From RGIG4608 sp051867875 (GTDB lineage: Bacteria > Bacillota > Clostridia > Oscillospirales > CAG-272): DNA of 53,246 bases. Both the position numbers and the translations under genes were made by a program. Positions 1 to 8,670 of the stretch are shown here, one piece after another; the stretch's first letter is position 1, and each line of letters opens with the position of its first letter. The stretch lies in contig JBJDZG010000021.1 in the NCBI GenBank assembly GCA_051867875.1, forward strand, positions 1-53,246, in the 5' to 3' direction. The notes below the pieces were generated by a model that worked only from the letters and a program-made list of their open reading frames with translations, ran no database searches and was not told where the DNA came from.

Positions 1-59
1 CACGAAGCAAGACGACTATGCGACGCGAGTGGGCAATGAAAATCCCACCCCCGAAACCA

Positions 60-99
60 AAAAACACCGTGAAAAACGTCAATTTTTCACGGTGTTTTT
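60..99 (-). terminator. Rho-independent terminator of the GH78 operon
   Basis: A 17-bp perfect stem (60-76 with 83-99) encloses a 6-nt loop. The outer stem is A/T, so transcripts from either side end in a U tract. It lies just downstream of the minus-strand GH78 stop codon. Bases 1-59 hold only window-edge sequence in which I recognise nothing. Confidence 0.85.
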
Positions 100-114
100 A
101 TTTTTGTATATGCT

Positions 115-2679
115 TTACACGCTATATTCGTATTCTCCTGCACCAACCGTTTGCGTCGTTCCGTTCGGCAATATAATTTCCGCCGTGCAGTTGCAGGGGA
201 TTTTTACCGTGTAAACGGTTTTGTCGTCCTTTTTCTCCCAGCTGCTTTCCACAAGTCCGTATATACTTTGATAACTTGCCTTTGCATACACCAACGTTCC
301 GCCCGGTTTGGGAGAAATATCGAATTTATTCTCCCCTGCTGTTTTGATTCCGCACATATCGGCAAACAGCCATTCGCACAATGCGCCCTTGGAATAATGG
401 TTAAGAGATGCGATTCCCTTGTCGCTCGTCATATTTCCTTCCCACGATTCCCAAATTGTCGTCGCACCGTTTTTAGGCATATAGAGCCATCCGGGACATT
501 CTTCGTTTTCAAGCAGCTTATAGGCGTATTCTACGTTCAATTCGGCAAGCACGTTCAAAATAAACGGTGTAGACAAAAAGCCCGTGCCAAGCCGCCAGCC
601 GTAGTTTTCCATAGCTTTGACAAGGCGAGCCTTTGCAAAAGTTTCCTGCTCTTCATTCAAAAGCCCCATATAAAGCGGACGGACGAGTTTTGCCTGCCTG
701 TCGGTATCGAGTGTAAATTTCTCTTTGGTAACAAGCTCCCCGTAAGCTCTTTTTGCACCCTCGCTGTACTCTTTGATTCTTGCAAGTGTTTTATCCTCGG
801 TTTTTCCGAGAATTTCGGCAATTTTCAAAATATGGTTCAGAGTAAAGTATGTATAAGCCGTGGATTCTTCGGGATGAGGCGCGGCAAAATCGTACCACTT
901 AAACGCACACACGTCGTTAGGCTCTGCCCATTCGCCGTAGGATTGACCGCAGTTTACCGCGTACTTTCTGTTCTTGCGCGAAAGGTGCATGGGCTTTGCG
1001 TAAGGACCGCCCCACTTGCCCGCGCGGTTAATCATAAAGCTTGCGTATTTTAACATACCCTCGTAATTTTCTTCCAGAATACGCTTATCGCCGTATTTTT
1101 TATAGAAGTAATACGGAATATACACTCCCGCGCAAGCCCAACCGACGGAGCCGTTCATAACCCACATAAACCAATCCTCATTTGCAAACGGAGCAATCTG
1201 AGGAAGTCTGCCGTTTTTCCACTGTCTATCGTAAATATCACGCACGTGCTTTCTCGAAAAAGAAGCGTAATCCGCAAGATATGACGCTGTATTGAAAAAC
1301 AGCTGACTGTCGCCCGTCCAACCCATTCTCTCCCGCGTGGGGCAGTCGGACGGAAAATCAGTGGAATTGCTTTTGAGCGACCACAGAGTGTTTTTATAGA
1401 ATTGATTTACAATCGGGTGCGAGCACTCAAATTCCGACGTTTCTTCAAACGCACTGTAAACCGCAACAGCACGGAAACTGCTTTTGTCAAAGGATATATC
1501 CGTATCAATCTGCGCGTACTGAAAACCGCCGTAGAAAAATTTCGGCTTGTATTCGTTTACGCCATCCTTGCAGATATAGGTGAATTCCTGCAAGGGCGTG
1601 CGCTTGCCTTTATGAATGCACTGCACGTTTTCAAGCGTGAGCTCTCCGTTTTTGTCCAGCATTTCGCCAAGCACGATGTGAATTTTATCGCCCTTGTGCG
1701 CGTTCAGACTGAACGAAATATATCCCGAAAGATTTTGAGGGAATTTTAAGACCTTTTTGCCCGATGGAGTTATTATCAATTCCTCGGGAATGAAGATTTC
1801 CCGCTCTTTTACCTGCACGTTGTTCGATGCGGTGAGGTTGGCAGAAAACCCAACCTCCCTCGCTTTACCGCTGTAAGAAGGCACTTTGTTTGCGTCAACA
1901 ATTTCGCCGTCCTTCAAGTCGGCAAATTCGATTGCGCCGTCGCACGACCACGCCCAAGTCCCGTCCGTGCATACGGCTGTTACTTTCCCGTCAAACCCGA
2001 CAAGCTCCAACTGTGCAATAAGTTTTGTCTGCTTTCCGTAAGTATTCGTTCTTCCCTTGGCTCCGTTTGAACCTCGGTACCAGCCGTCTGCAAGCTCTAC
2101 CGTCAGCTCGTTGTTTCCGCTTTTGATTAAATCGGTTACGTCGTAAACCTGATACTGTATGCGCTTATTATAATCGGTTGAACCGGGCGCAAGAATAAAT
2201 TCGCCAACCCTCTGTCCGTTGAGATTTGCCTCATACAGACCGCAAGCGGAAATATACAATCTTGCACTATTGACTTTTTCGGCATTAAACGTCTTTTTGA
2301 AGCAGTCAACGGGATATCGGCGGTTTTTCTCCGGTGTATAATCTCCCGTTATCCATTTAGCTTTCCAATCGTCTGCGTTAAGCAAGCCCGTTTCAAAATA
2401 AGCAGTTGAGCTTTCGCCCTCTTGGCCGTTCTCGTCCCAAAGAGTAACCGTCCATTCTACGCGCTGACGGGAATAAAGGGCGCACGGATAATCCGAGTGC
2501 ATACCGTCGGAGATAACCTTTCCGCTGTCCCATACCGTCTTGCCGTCCGTCTTCGCAACTATGCGGTAAGCCGTCTGTTTTATACCACCCTCGCAATTCC
2601 ACATAAGGCGCGGATTTTTCACGTCTATACCTATAGGATTATTAAGATATTCGGTTTTAAGATTGATTGCCTTTAACAT
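115..2679 (-). CDS. GH78 alpha-L-rhamnosidase, cytoplasmic
   Basis: An 854-residue inverting alpha-L-rhamnosidase that would remove terminal rhamnose from imported rhamnogalacturonan or rhamnoside oligosaccharides. The family hallmark DCPTRERMGWTGD lies near residues 443-456 and carries the catalytic region. The second conserved segment IWESWEGN lies near residue 742 and holds the expected base glutamate. N-terminal beta-sandwich domains precede the (alpha/alpha)6 barrel, and total length suits the family. No signal peptide is visible, so it should act in the cytoplasm. I chose the ATG at 2679 because GGGAGAG sits just upstream; a longer reading frame to 2793 has no such site. It overlaps the upstream SGNH gene by 23 nt and is the last gene of a five-gene operon. 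Rhamnose released here would feed the rhaBAD genes at 11030-14354. Confidence 0.93.
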   Translation of the reverse strand: MLKAINLKTEYLNNPIGIDVKNPRLMWNCEGGIKQTAYRIVAKTDGKTVWDSGKVISDGMHSDYPCALYSRQRVEWTVTLWDENGQEGESSTAYFETGLLNADDWKAKWITGDYTPEKNRRYPVDCFKKTFNAEKVNSARLYISACGLYEANLNGQRVGEFILAPGSTDYNKRIQYQVYDVTDLIKSGNNELTVELADGWYRGSNGAKGRTNTYGKQTKLIAQLELVGFDGKVTAVCTDGTWAWSCDGAIEFADLKDGEIVDANKVPSYSGKAREVGFSANLTASNNVQVKEREIFIPEELIITPSGKKVLKFPQNLSGYISFSLNAHKGDKIHIVLGEMLDKNGELTLENVQCIHKGKRTPLQEFTYICKDGVNEYKPKFFYGGFQYAQIDTDISFDKSSFRAVAVYSAFEETSEFECSHPIVNQFYKNTLWSLKSNSTDFPSDCPTRERMGWTGDSQLFFNTASYLADYASFSRKHVRDIYDRQWKNGRLPQIAPFANEDWFMWVMNGSVGWACAGVYIPYYFYKKYGDKRILEENYEGMLKYASFMINRAGKWGGPYAKPMHLSRKNRKYAVNCGQSYGEWAEPNDVCAFKWYDFAAPHPEESTAYTYFTLNHILKIAEILGKTEDKTLARIKEYSEGAKRAYGELVTKEKFTLDTDRQAKLVRPLYMGLLNEEQETFAKARLVKAMENYGWRLGTGFLSTPFILNVLAELNVEYAYKLLENEECPGWLYMPKNGATTIWESWEGNMTSDKGIASLNHYSKGALCEWLFADMCGIKTAGENKFDISPKPGGTLVYAKASYQSIYGLVESSWEKKDDKTVYTVKIPCNCTAEIILPNGTTQTVGAGEYEYSV

Positions 2680-3484
2680 AATCTCTCCCAATGTAATCAA
2701 AAATATATTGTTCCATTTTCGGCGTCCACCATTCAAGGTATCCAGCCTTTGTCGGATGAATTTTATCTGCCATATACAGCGAACGTTGTTCACTTGTTAT
2801 ATCGTTGAAGTCCGTATCTGTATATAAGTCGATTACCCCTATTTCTTTAATTGTTGCAATCTCTTTTACCGCCGCCACCATTGCAGAATAGCTTTCGCTT
2901 TCGTAGTAAGCATTTGTATAGAAAATTACGGGGCAATTCCACGTCGTTTTTACGTAATCGATAATTGTGTTTATTGCGCCACATACCGTCGCCGTATCAG
3001 TGCTGTCTATACTGCCGAGCGGTTTATTTTGCGATGCGTCATTGGTTGACAACTGGCAGATAAACAAATCAATTTTAACGTTTTTATCAATTTTCTTCAT
3101 TCGATCAACGTAAGAACCGCCGCCTGCACCCGTTGTTACGAGCGTTGTTCCACTCACAGCTTCTTTAATGTAAGTCGTACCGTTGCGCTTTGCAATAAAC
3201 TCCGGAAATGACTCTTGCAGTGATGACGCTCCGTATGTAACCGACGAGCCGAGATAGCAAATATTCATACCTTCAAGCGGACTGTTCTTCAACTGTTCTG
3301 CGTTTTTAACCGAATACCTCTCGGAATTGCCCTCCATTTTACGAAAACGGATATTTGCCATTTTATTGAACGGACCCCAGCCTACGTAATATCCTGTAAG
3401 TACTAAGCCAAGCAAAATAGCGACAAGCAGTCCGGCGACAACCGAGGAAACGACAACCATAATCTTTTTGTTCTTCTTAGTCAT
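2657..3484 (-). CDS. Membrane-anchored SGNH/GDSL esterase (copy 1)
   Basis: A 275-residue protein with an N-terminal lysine patch, one hydrophobic anchor (about residues 8-33, ending GYYVGWGPF) and an SGNH-hydrolase domain. Block I is YLGSSVTYG with the putative nucleophile Ser in GSS, block III is STNDA, and the C-terminal Asp/His pair is in DKIHPTKAGY. Such enzymes remove acetyl or other small acyl groups from polysaccharides; next to GH78 an acetylated rhamnogalacturonan substrate is plausible but inferred. The topology puts the catalytic domain outside the cell. It overlaps the upstream SGNH gene by 4 nt (ATGA), showing translational coupling. Its anchor is almost identical to that of the neighbouring paralogue although the catalytic domains differ strongly. 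Confidence 0.8.
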   Translation of the reverse strand: MTKKNKKIMVVVSSVVAGLLVAILLGLVLTGYYVGWGPFNKMANIRFRKMEGNSERYSVKNAEQLKNSPLEGMNICYLGSSVTYGASSLQESFPEFIAKRNGTTYIKEAVSGTTLVTTGAGGGSYVDRMKKIDKNVKIDLFICQLSTNDASQNKPLGSIDSTDTATVCGAINTIIDYVKTTWNCPVIFYTNAYYESESYSAMVAAVKEIATIKEIGVIDLYTDTDFNDITSEQRSLYMADKIHPTKAGYLEWWTPKMEQYIFDYIGRDYVKGNQS

Positions 3485-4236
3485 TTTATCAGCCCTTCCA
3501 ATCCGCGTTCCGCTATAATTTCCGCTATCTGCGGCCTGATATATTCATTGCACCACAAAAGCTGTCCGTCGTGATTGAGGTGTATTCCGTCCGAAATAAA
3601 CAAGTCGTTTCTATATACCGTTCCGTCAAACGTCATCTCTTCGGAATCGACGAAGTACATATAATCTACGCTTTCACACAACGATTTAAGTTCTGCGTTA
3701 ACTTTCTTTGTCAGCTCGGTATACTGACTTCTTCCCGGCAAAAACAGTCCGCTCATTACAACGAAATAAGCATTGGGCAATTTTTCGTGGAACGTAGAGA
3801 ACATCTGCTTTTTGTATTCAATACATTTTTCGATTTTCTCCTCGTCCGTTCCTTCCAACGAAACATAGTCGTTTGAACCCGTTTGAAAGATTACTATTAG
3901 CGGTTTATACGGATAAAGCAAATTATCCGCTCTTTCCACAAGGTCTTTATCCGTACTGCCACCGAAACCGTGATTTTGCACCTTATACTCGGACAAATCG
4001 TTCTCCATATCCGTCCACAAACGGAAATTGGAAGCCCCGTAGAAAACGATCTCGTTTTGACGTGTCTGCGCATCGTATTTATCGATAATCGCTTTCTCCT
4101 GCTTATCAAACTGCAAATAGGTAAAAGGTCCCCAACCGACGAAATAACCCGTGAGTATCAAGCCAAGTAAGATTGCTATGAATAACCCTGCAACAATCAA
4201 TGACAATATAACTATTGCCTTTATCTTTTTACTCAT
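3481..4236 (-). CDS. Membrane-anchored SGNH/GDSL hydrolase (copy 2)
   Basis: A 251-residue SGNH-family protein. The ATG at 4236 follows GGAGGTGG closely; a GTG two codons earlier falls inside the binding site and is rejected. The N-terminal anchor (about residues 7-32, ending GYFVGWGPF) nearly matches that of the next gene. Block I is FYGASNFRLW, with Ser in GAS as nucleophile; block III is TGSNDY; and the catalytic Asp-His is in DGIHLNHDG. The FYGASNF-type block I resembles the lipase/acylhydrolase branch of the superfamily more than typical CE12 enzymes, so it probably has a different acyl substrate from copy 1. Exported, membrane-tethered esterase is the best supported call; the exact substrate is unknown. 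Confidence 0.78.
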   Translation of the reverse strand: MSKKIKAIVILSLIVAGLFIAILLGLILTGYFVGWGPFTYLQFDKQEKAIIDKYDAQTRQNEIVFYGASNFRLWTDMENDLSEYKVQNHGFGGSTDKDLVERADNLLYPYKPLIVIFQTGSNDYVSLEGTDEEKIEKCIEYKKQMFSTFHEKLPNAYFVVMSGLFLPGRSQYTELTKKVNAELKSLCESVDYMYFVDSEEMTFDGTVYRNDLFISDGIHLNHDGQLLWCNEYIRPQIAEIIAERGLEGLIK

Positions 4237-4248
4237 AGCCACCTCCGT

Positions 4249-6114
4249 TTATTTGCACTTTGCCGCGAGCTCGGCTTGAATTTTTGCATAGTACGCTTCG
4301 CCATTTTTGAGTTCAACCGCCCACAATGCGTCCTCACGCTCTTGGCGCTTCTTCATTTTTTCTTCGCGCGCTGTAAGCTGTTCGGGTGTGAGAGATGCAA
4401 GTTTAGCCGCTTTTCTTTCTTGGGCTTGCTTTGTTTTCGCCTCTGCCTTTTTATCTGCTATGCGTTTCTTTTCGGCTTGCTTTGCTCTGCTTGCTTCAAT
4501 CTGTTTAACGTGCTTTTCAAGCTCTGCTTCGTAGTTCAAGCCCTTCTTTTCACACTTAACCTTTAATTCTTCCGCAAAAATTCTTTCGCCTTCTTCCATG
4601 AAATTCTTTTCGTCGATTTCAGCCTGAATTTCGGGGGCTATCCACTCTCCGCCCCTTGCCTCGCAAGCCGCCTTCTGTCTTTCGCGTATCATTTCCTGCT
4701 TTTTTGCGACCGTCTTTTCAACGGAGAGTAACAAAAGCAACGCCGCGAGCACTACGCCCGTGATGGTTTCAAGTCCTACAAACGCAAATGTAATAACGCC
4801 TTTAACAGTTGCACTCTGCACTGCCGCCACGGTTACGCCGTCGATAATCGTAGGTGCAATATATCCCGCACCGGAAAGCATTGCGTTGAATATGCCCGTG
4901 GAGAAGCCTCCTACACAACAAGCTATTATACCGTAAAGCGACATAGCCGTCCCGTCGCAGCGAATACCGCTCTTCCATTCCAGATGGTCAAGCGTGTCCG
5001 CAAACAGTGCCATAAATACGTAAGCGCAAGGAAGTCCGCCCATATTCTTTATGAACTGCCCTATGAGAACGATATACATATTCGTCGGAGCCGCCCAGCA
5101 AATTCCGCTTCCCAAAGCATAGAGCAAAAAGCCTGCAAGGGTAACGTTCCGTTTGCCGAATTTCTTTGCAAGGGGCCACACGGCGAAGATTCCTATACCC
5201 ATCGGTATCCCTCCGAGAACGGATACGAGCGTCTGCGTAATTCCGTCGTTATAAGTGCCCAGAACGTAGTTACAGTAGTACACAAGTCCAAGGTTTTTAA
5301 GTGATGAAGCAAAGGTATATATAAGGAAGTATACCAAAATAACGACGGTATATTTATCCGTAAGCACTATTTTAAGCTGAGTGAGGAACGGAACGCTCTT
5401 GACTTCTTCGCCTGCAAATTCCTCGCTTACACGTTCTTTTGTGAAATAGTATTCAAGAAGCGTAAGAGGCAGAGTAACACCCGAAAGAATACACATTACC
5501 GTAATCCAAAGCGATTTATTTGCGCCTATCATCGGCATAATCGCCATCGGAAATACGAGTGCAACCAATATTCCGCTCATCATGATAGTGGAAATCTGAT
5601 TGAATACCGAAAGACCGCCTCGCTGAACTGTGTTGCGTGTCGAAAGCGGTACCATAAGATTGTGGCTCATATTGTAAATGGTAAACGCAAACGAATAGAA
5701 CAGGTTATACGAAAGCATTACCCATATTACCTGCAAAGCAGTGTTTCCGCTCGGCACGATAAATAAAAGTATACCCGTAACCGTCAAAAGAGGTGCGGAG
5801 AGCAGGAGCCAAGGGCGTGCCTTGCCCTGTTTGCTCTTTGTTCTGTCTATTATGTATCCCATCAGAATGTTCGTTGCGGCATCAATTATCTTGGACACAA
5901 TCGGAAATACTACCAAGAACGCTCCGCCCCATACCGTGGTAAGGTTTAATACGTCTGTATAATAGACGTTAAGATACGTAGCGAGTACTGCATTCAAAAG
6001 AAGCGCACCGCAGGGTCCCAAAAGATAGCCCAGCCACTTTTCTTTTCCCGTTACGTTTTTGGAATGAATTTTACTGTTAAAAATTCTTCCGTCGAGTATT
6101 TTTCCTTTTTCCAT
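4249..6114 (-). CDS. GPH-family sugar:cation symporter with long charged C-terminal tail
   Basis: A 621-residue MFS transporter of the glycoside-pentoside-hexuronide:cation symporter family. The family signature is clear at about residues 78-105: DAATNILMGYIIDRTKSKQG followed by KARPW. About twelve membrane segments fill residues 27-465. It would import oligosaccharides or glycosides for GH3 and GH78 encoded around it. The start ATG at 6114 has AGGAGG seven bases upstream and lies 2 nt after the GH3 stop codon, indicating tight coupling. Residues 466-621 are a Lys/Glu/Ala-rich, probably helical or coiled-coil cytoplasmic tail of about 155 residues that typical GPH transporters (around 450-500 residues) do not have. 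It is not the PTS IIA-like domain seen in LacS. Confidence 0.87.
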   Translation of the reverse strand: MEKGKILDGRIFNSKIHSKNVTGKEKWLGYLLGPCGALLLNAVLATYLNVYYTDVLNLTTVWGGAFLVVFPIVSKIIDAATNILMGYIIDRTKSKQGKARPWLLLSAPLLTVTGILLFIVPSGNTALQVIWVMLSYNLFYSFAFTIYNMSHNLMVPLSTRNTVQRGGLSVFNQISTIMMSGILVALVFPMAIMPMIGANKSLWITVMCILSGVTLPLTLLEYYFTKERVSEEFAGEEVKSVPFLTQLKIVLTDKYTVVILVYFLIYTFASSLKNLGLVYYCNYVLGTYNDGITQTLVSVLGGIPMGIGIFAVWPLAKKFGKRNVTLAGFLLYALGSGICWAAPTNMYIVLIGQFIKNMGGLPCAYVFMALFADTLDHLEWKSGIRCDGTAMSLYGIIACCVGGFSTGIFNAMLSGAGYIAPTIIDGVTVAAVQSATVKGVITFAFVGLETITGVVLAALLLLLSVEKTVAKKQEMIRERQKAACEARGGEWIAPEIQAEIDEKNFMEEGERIFAEELKVKCEKKGLNYEAELEKHVKQIEASRAKQAEKKRIADKKAEAKTKQAQERKAAKLASLTPEQLTAREEKMKKRQEREDALWAVELKNGEAYYAKIQAELAAKCK

Positions 6115-6116
6115 TG

Positions 6117-8555
6117 TCAATCCTCCTTATATTTAGGTAATTCGGGTACTTTTATTGCAGTGCAGAAGCACTTTATTCCCTTTAAGATGTGCAGATTTGC
6201 AAAATTCACAAAGCCTTCCGAAAAGTTGTAAGGAAAGCTCTTACCCGCCGACATTGACATCGTGATTATTGAGTTGCTTTCAAGTATTCTCTTCATAAAC
6301 TGCGCACCCTTTATCTTGTTGTCGCGCTCTGTGCCCTCGGGGAGCTTTTTCGCCTTCCTCATATCGTTCTTTGCAACCGAGAGAACGGCGCTGTAAAGAA
6401 TTTTGCCCATAAATGAAGCAGATTTCATATCGCTGAAACGGCTTTCCAGATGGATGGGCTTTTTAGGCGGAAGTGTAGGAATTTTCAAGCCCGACATTTC
6501 TTCAAAAACGGTGTCGGTAACGTTTTCAAAATCCACCTTGGAGTAAATCGACTCCGCATTTTCGCTATAAGGCTTTTGGGCATCTTCGCCCTGCAACACA
6601 ACCGTTTTGCTCAGCTTTACCGTCTGACAGTCCGAGCATATCTGCAATTCATACTCACCGTCCTCGGTTACGTAAGAGTCGGTTTTTATGTTAAAGTAGC
6701 GTAAGTCGGACTTTGCCACCGTTATTTCTGCGCGTCCGCTCTCGCCTGCTTTGAGATAAATTTTAGTAAAGCCCCTGAGTTCTCTTAACGGCTTGAAAAC
6801 GCCCTGCGGAGCTTTTACGTACAACTGCACAATCTCCGCACCGTCATATTTGCCCGTGTTTTTGACTTCACAGGAAATTTTGAATTGCTCGGCGCTCTCC
6901 TCCGCCTGCATATCCGAATACTCGAATTGAGTATAGGAAAGTCCGTAGCCAAAAGGATAGCGCACTTCCTTTCCCGCACTCAGATAATAGCGGTAGCCGA
7001 CGAATACGCTCTCTTTGTAAATTTCGTTTATTCCCTTGGAATAGTTTCCCGCAAACGGTACGTCGGAATATTTTTTCACCCACGTTTCGGCGAGCTTGCC
7101 GCAGGGCGATTTTTTACCGAACAAAAGGTTGTATGCCGCCGTTCCGCCGTTCTGGCCCGGCAGGTACATATTGAGTATTGCACTCACTTTTTCGGCAAAC
7201 GGCAATTCAAACGGCGAACCGCCGAACAGCACAAGACAAATCTGCTTGCCCGTGCCTGTCAATGCATCTATAAGAGCAAGCTGATTTTCTGGCAAACTCA
7301 TATTCTCTCTGTCGCAGCCCTCACTTTCAACGTAGTCCGTAAGACCTGCGAATACGATTATTTTTTCGTAATCCTTTGCCGCAGAGAGTGCTTCGGCAAT
7401 CAATCCTTCATCGGGAATAAGCGAATTTTCGGCATATCCGCGGCAGAATTTATAGTCTGCTTTTTCTCTGTCAAAAGCTGTTCTCGGCGTTGTCAGAAAA
7501 CGGGGATTTATCATAGAGCTTCCCGCGCCCTGATAGCGCATTTTATCGAATAAATCGCCTATCACAAGCAATTTTTCATTCTTTGAAAGCGGTAATATTC
7601 CGTCGTTTTTCATAAGAACGGCACAATCCTCGGCAATTTCCGCGGCAAGCGCGTTATGTGCTTCCCAATCGACATCGGTACCCTTCGGATTGTTTTCGTA
7701 CCGTTCGGCAAGGCGCAAAATATTTTCAACCGCCTTGTCCAAGACTTCTTCTTCAAGAGCGCCGCTCTTTACGCCGTCAATTATCCATTTTCGGCAGATT
7801 GCCGTATCGCCGGGCATCTCCAAATCAAGCCCTGATGCAACTCCCTTTACCCTGTCGTGCGTTGCACCCCAGTCCGACATAACTGCACCGTCAAAGCCCC
7901 ATTCGTCCCGCAAAACGCCCGTAAGGAGCCACTTGTTTTCACAGCAGTATTCACCGTTTATTTTATTGTAAGCGCACATCATAGTGTGCGGTTTGCTTTC
8001 TTTTACTATAATTTCGAACGGCTTCAAGTATATTTCGCGCGCCGCGCGTATATCGCATATACTGTTGCCCATAAAGCGGTAGTTTTCGGCATTGTTGAGG
8101 GCAAAATGTTTGACGGAAACGCCGACTCCCTTGCTTTGCACGCCTTTAACTTCGGACGCTCCCAGCTTGCCCGCAAGATACGGGTCCTCGGAGAAATATT
8201 CAAAATTTCTGCCGCACAGAGGGTTGCGCTTTATGCACACACCGGGACCGAGCAAAATATCCACACCGTAATGCAGGGCTTCTTCTCCTATGGCTGCTCC
8301 CATTTTATAGGTGTTTTCCGTGTTCCAGCCCGAGGCGGTGGTCGCAGCCGTAGGAAAGGCGGTTGCAGGGGCGCTGCCGGTAACGCCGTTATCTCCCCCC
8401 TCTTTCTGCACACGCAGTCCGTGAGGTCCGTCCGACATTCTGACTGACGGAATATTAAGTCTCGGCACGGGATTTGTGTACATAAAATCCGTACCCGCCA
8501 AAAGCGCGGCTTTTTCTTCTGTTGTAAGTTCAGATAAAATTTTTCGTATATCCAT
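6117..8555 (-). CDS. GH3 beta-glycosidase, cytoplasmic
   Basis: An 812-residue family 3 glycoside hydrolase, retaining, probably a beta-glucosidase or beta-xylosidase acting on imported oligosaccharides. The N-terminal TIM barrel begins LTTEEKAALLAG and contains RMSDGPHGLR and KHFALNNAE. The nucleophile is Asp228 in VMSDWGATHD. The alpha/beta sandwich follows, then a fibronectin-III-like domain (RYPFGYGLSYTQFEYS onward). A tail of about 130 residues after that domain (from about residue 680) is seen in some intracellular clostridial GH3 proteins. There is no signal peptide. The ATG at 8555 has GGAGGC nine bases upstream. It is first in the minus-strand operon and divergent from an AraC regulator, which probably controls it. 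Confidence 0.92.
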   Translation of the reverse strand: MDIRKILSELTTEEKAALLAGTDFMYTNPVPRLNIPSVRMSDGPHGLRVQKEGGDNGVTGSAPATAFPTAATTASGWNTENTYKMGAAIGEEALHYGVDILLGPGVCIKRNPLCGRNFEYFSEDPYLAGKLGASEVKGVQSKGVGVSVKHFALNNAENYRFMGNSICDIRAAREIYLKPFEIIVKESKPHTMMCAYNKINGEYCCENKWLLTGVLRDEWGFDGAVMSDWGATHDRVKGVASGLDLEMPGDTAICRKWIIDGVKSGALEEEVLDKAVENILRLAERYENNPKGTDVDWEAHNALAAEIAEDCAVLMKNDGILPLSKNEKLLVIGDLFDKMRYQGAGSSMINPRFLTTPRTAFDREKADYKFCRGYAENSLIPDEGLIAEALSAAKDYEKIIVFAGLTDYVESEGCDRENMSLPENQLALIDALTGTGKQICLVLFGGSPFELPFAEKVSAILNMYLPGQNGGTAAYNLLFGKKSPCGKLAETWVKKYSDVPFAGNYSKGINEIYKESVFVGYRYYLSAGKEVRYPFGYGLSYTQFEYSDMQAEESAEQFKISCEVKNTGKYDGAEIVQLYVKAPQGVFKPLRELRGFTKIYLKAGESGRAEITVAKSDLRYFNIKTDSYVTEDGEYELQICSDCQTVKLSKTVVLQGEDAQKPYSENAESIYSKVDFENVTDTVFEEMSGLKIPTLPPKKPIHLESRFSDMKSASFMGKILYSAVLSVAKNDMRKAKKLPEGTERDNKIKGAQFMKRILESNSIITMSMSAGKSFPYNFSEGFVNFANLHILKGIKCFCTAIKVPELPKYKED

Positions 8556-8589
8556 AGTGAAAATGCCTCCAAGTTTACCTTTTATAAAA

Positions 8590-8595
8590 ATTATA
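8590..8595 (-). promoter_or_regulatory. -10 element of the GH3/GH78 operon
   Basis: A perfect TATAAT on the minus strand about 35 nt before the GH3 start codon. I see no good -35 hexamer at 16-18 nt spacing, which fits a promoter dependent on the divergent AraC-type activator. Confidence 0.5.
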
Positions 8596-8616
8596 CAATA
8601 TTTTTGCCGTAATTTC

Positions 8617-8645
8617 TTGCATTTTTGTTTGATTTTTGATATAAT
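8617..8645 (+). promoter_or_regulatory. Promoter of AraC regulator 8671
   Basis: TTGCAT at 8617-8622, a 17-nt spacer ending in an extended TG, and TATAAT at 8640-8645. It overlaps the divergent operon's upstream region, so regulator and target share control DNA. Confidence 0.65.
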
Positions 8646-8670
8646 TGTTTTGAATTTGGAGGATTTAGTT

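Noticed and set aside
29..214. Short plus-strand reading frame of 61 codons at the window edge
   Set aside because: It runs through the terminator at 60-99 and into the antisense of the GH78 gene; no ribosome site is visible.
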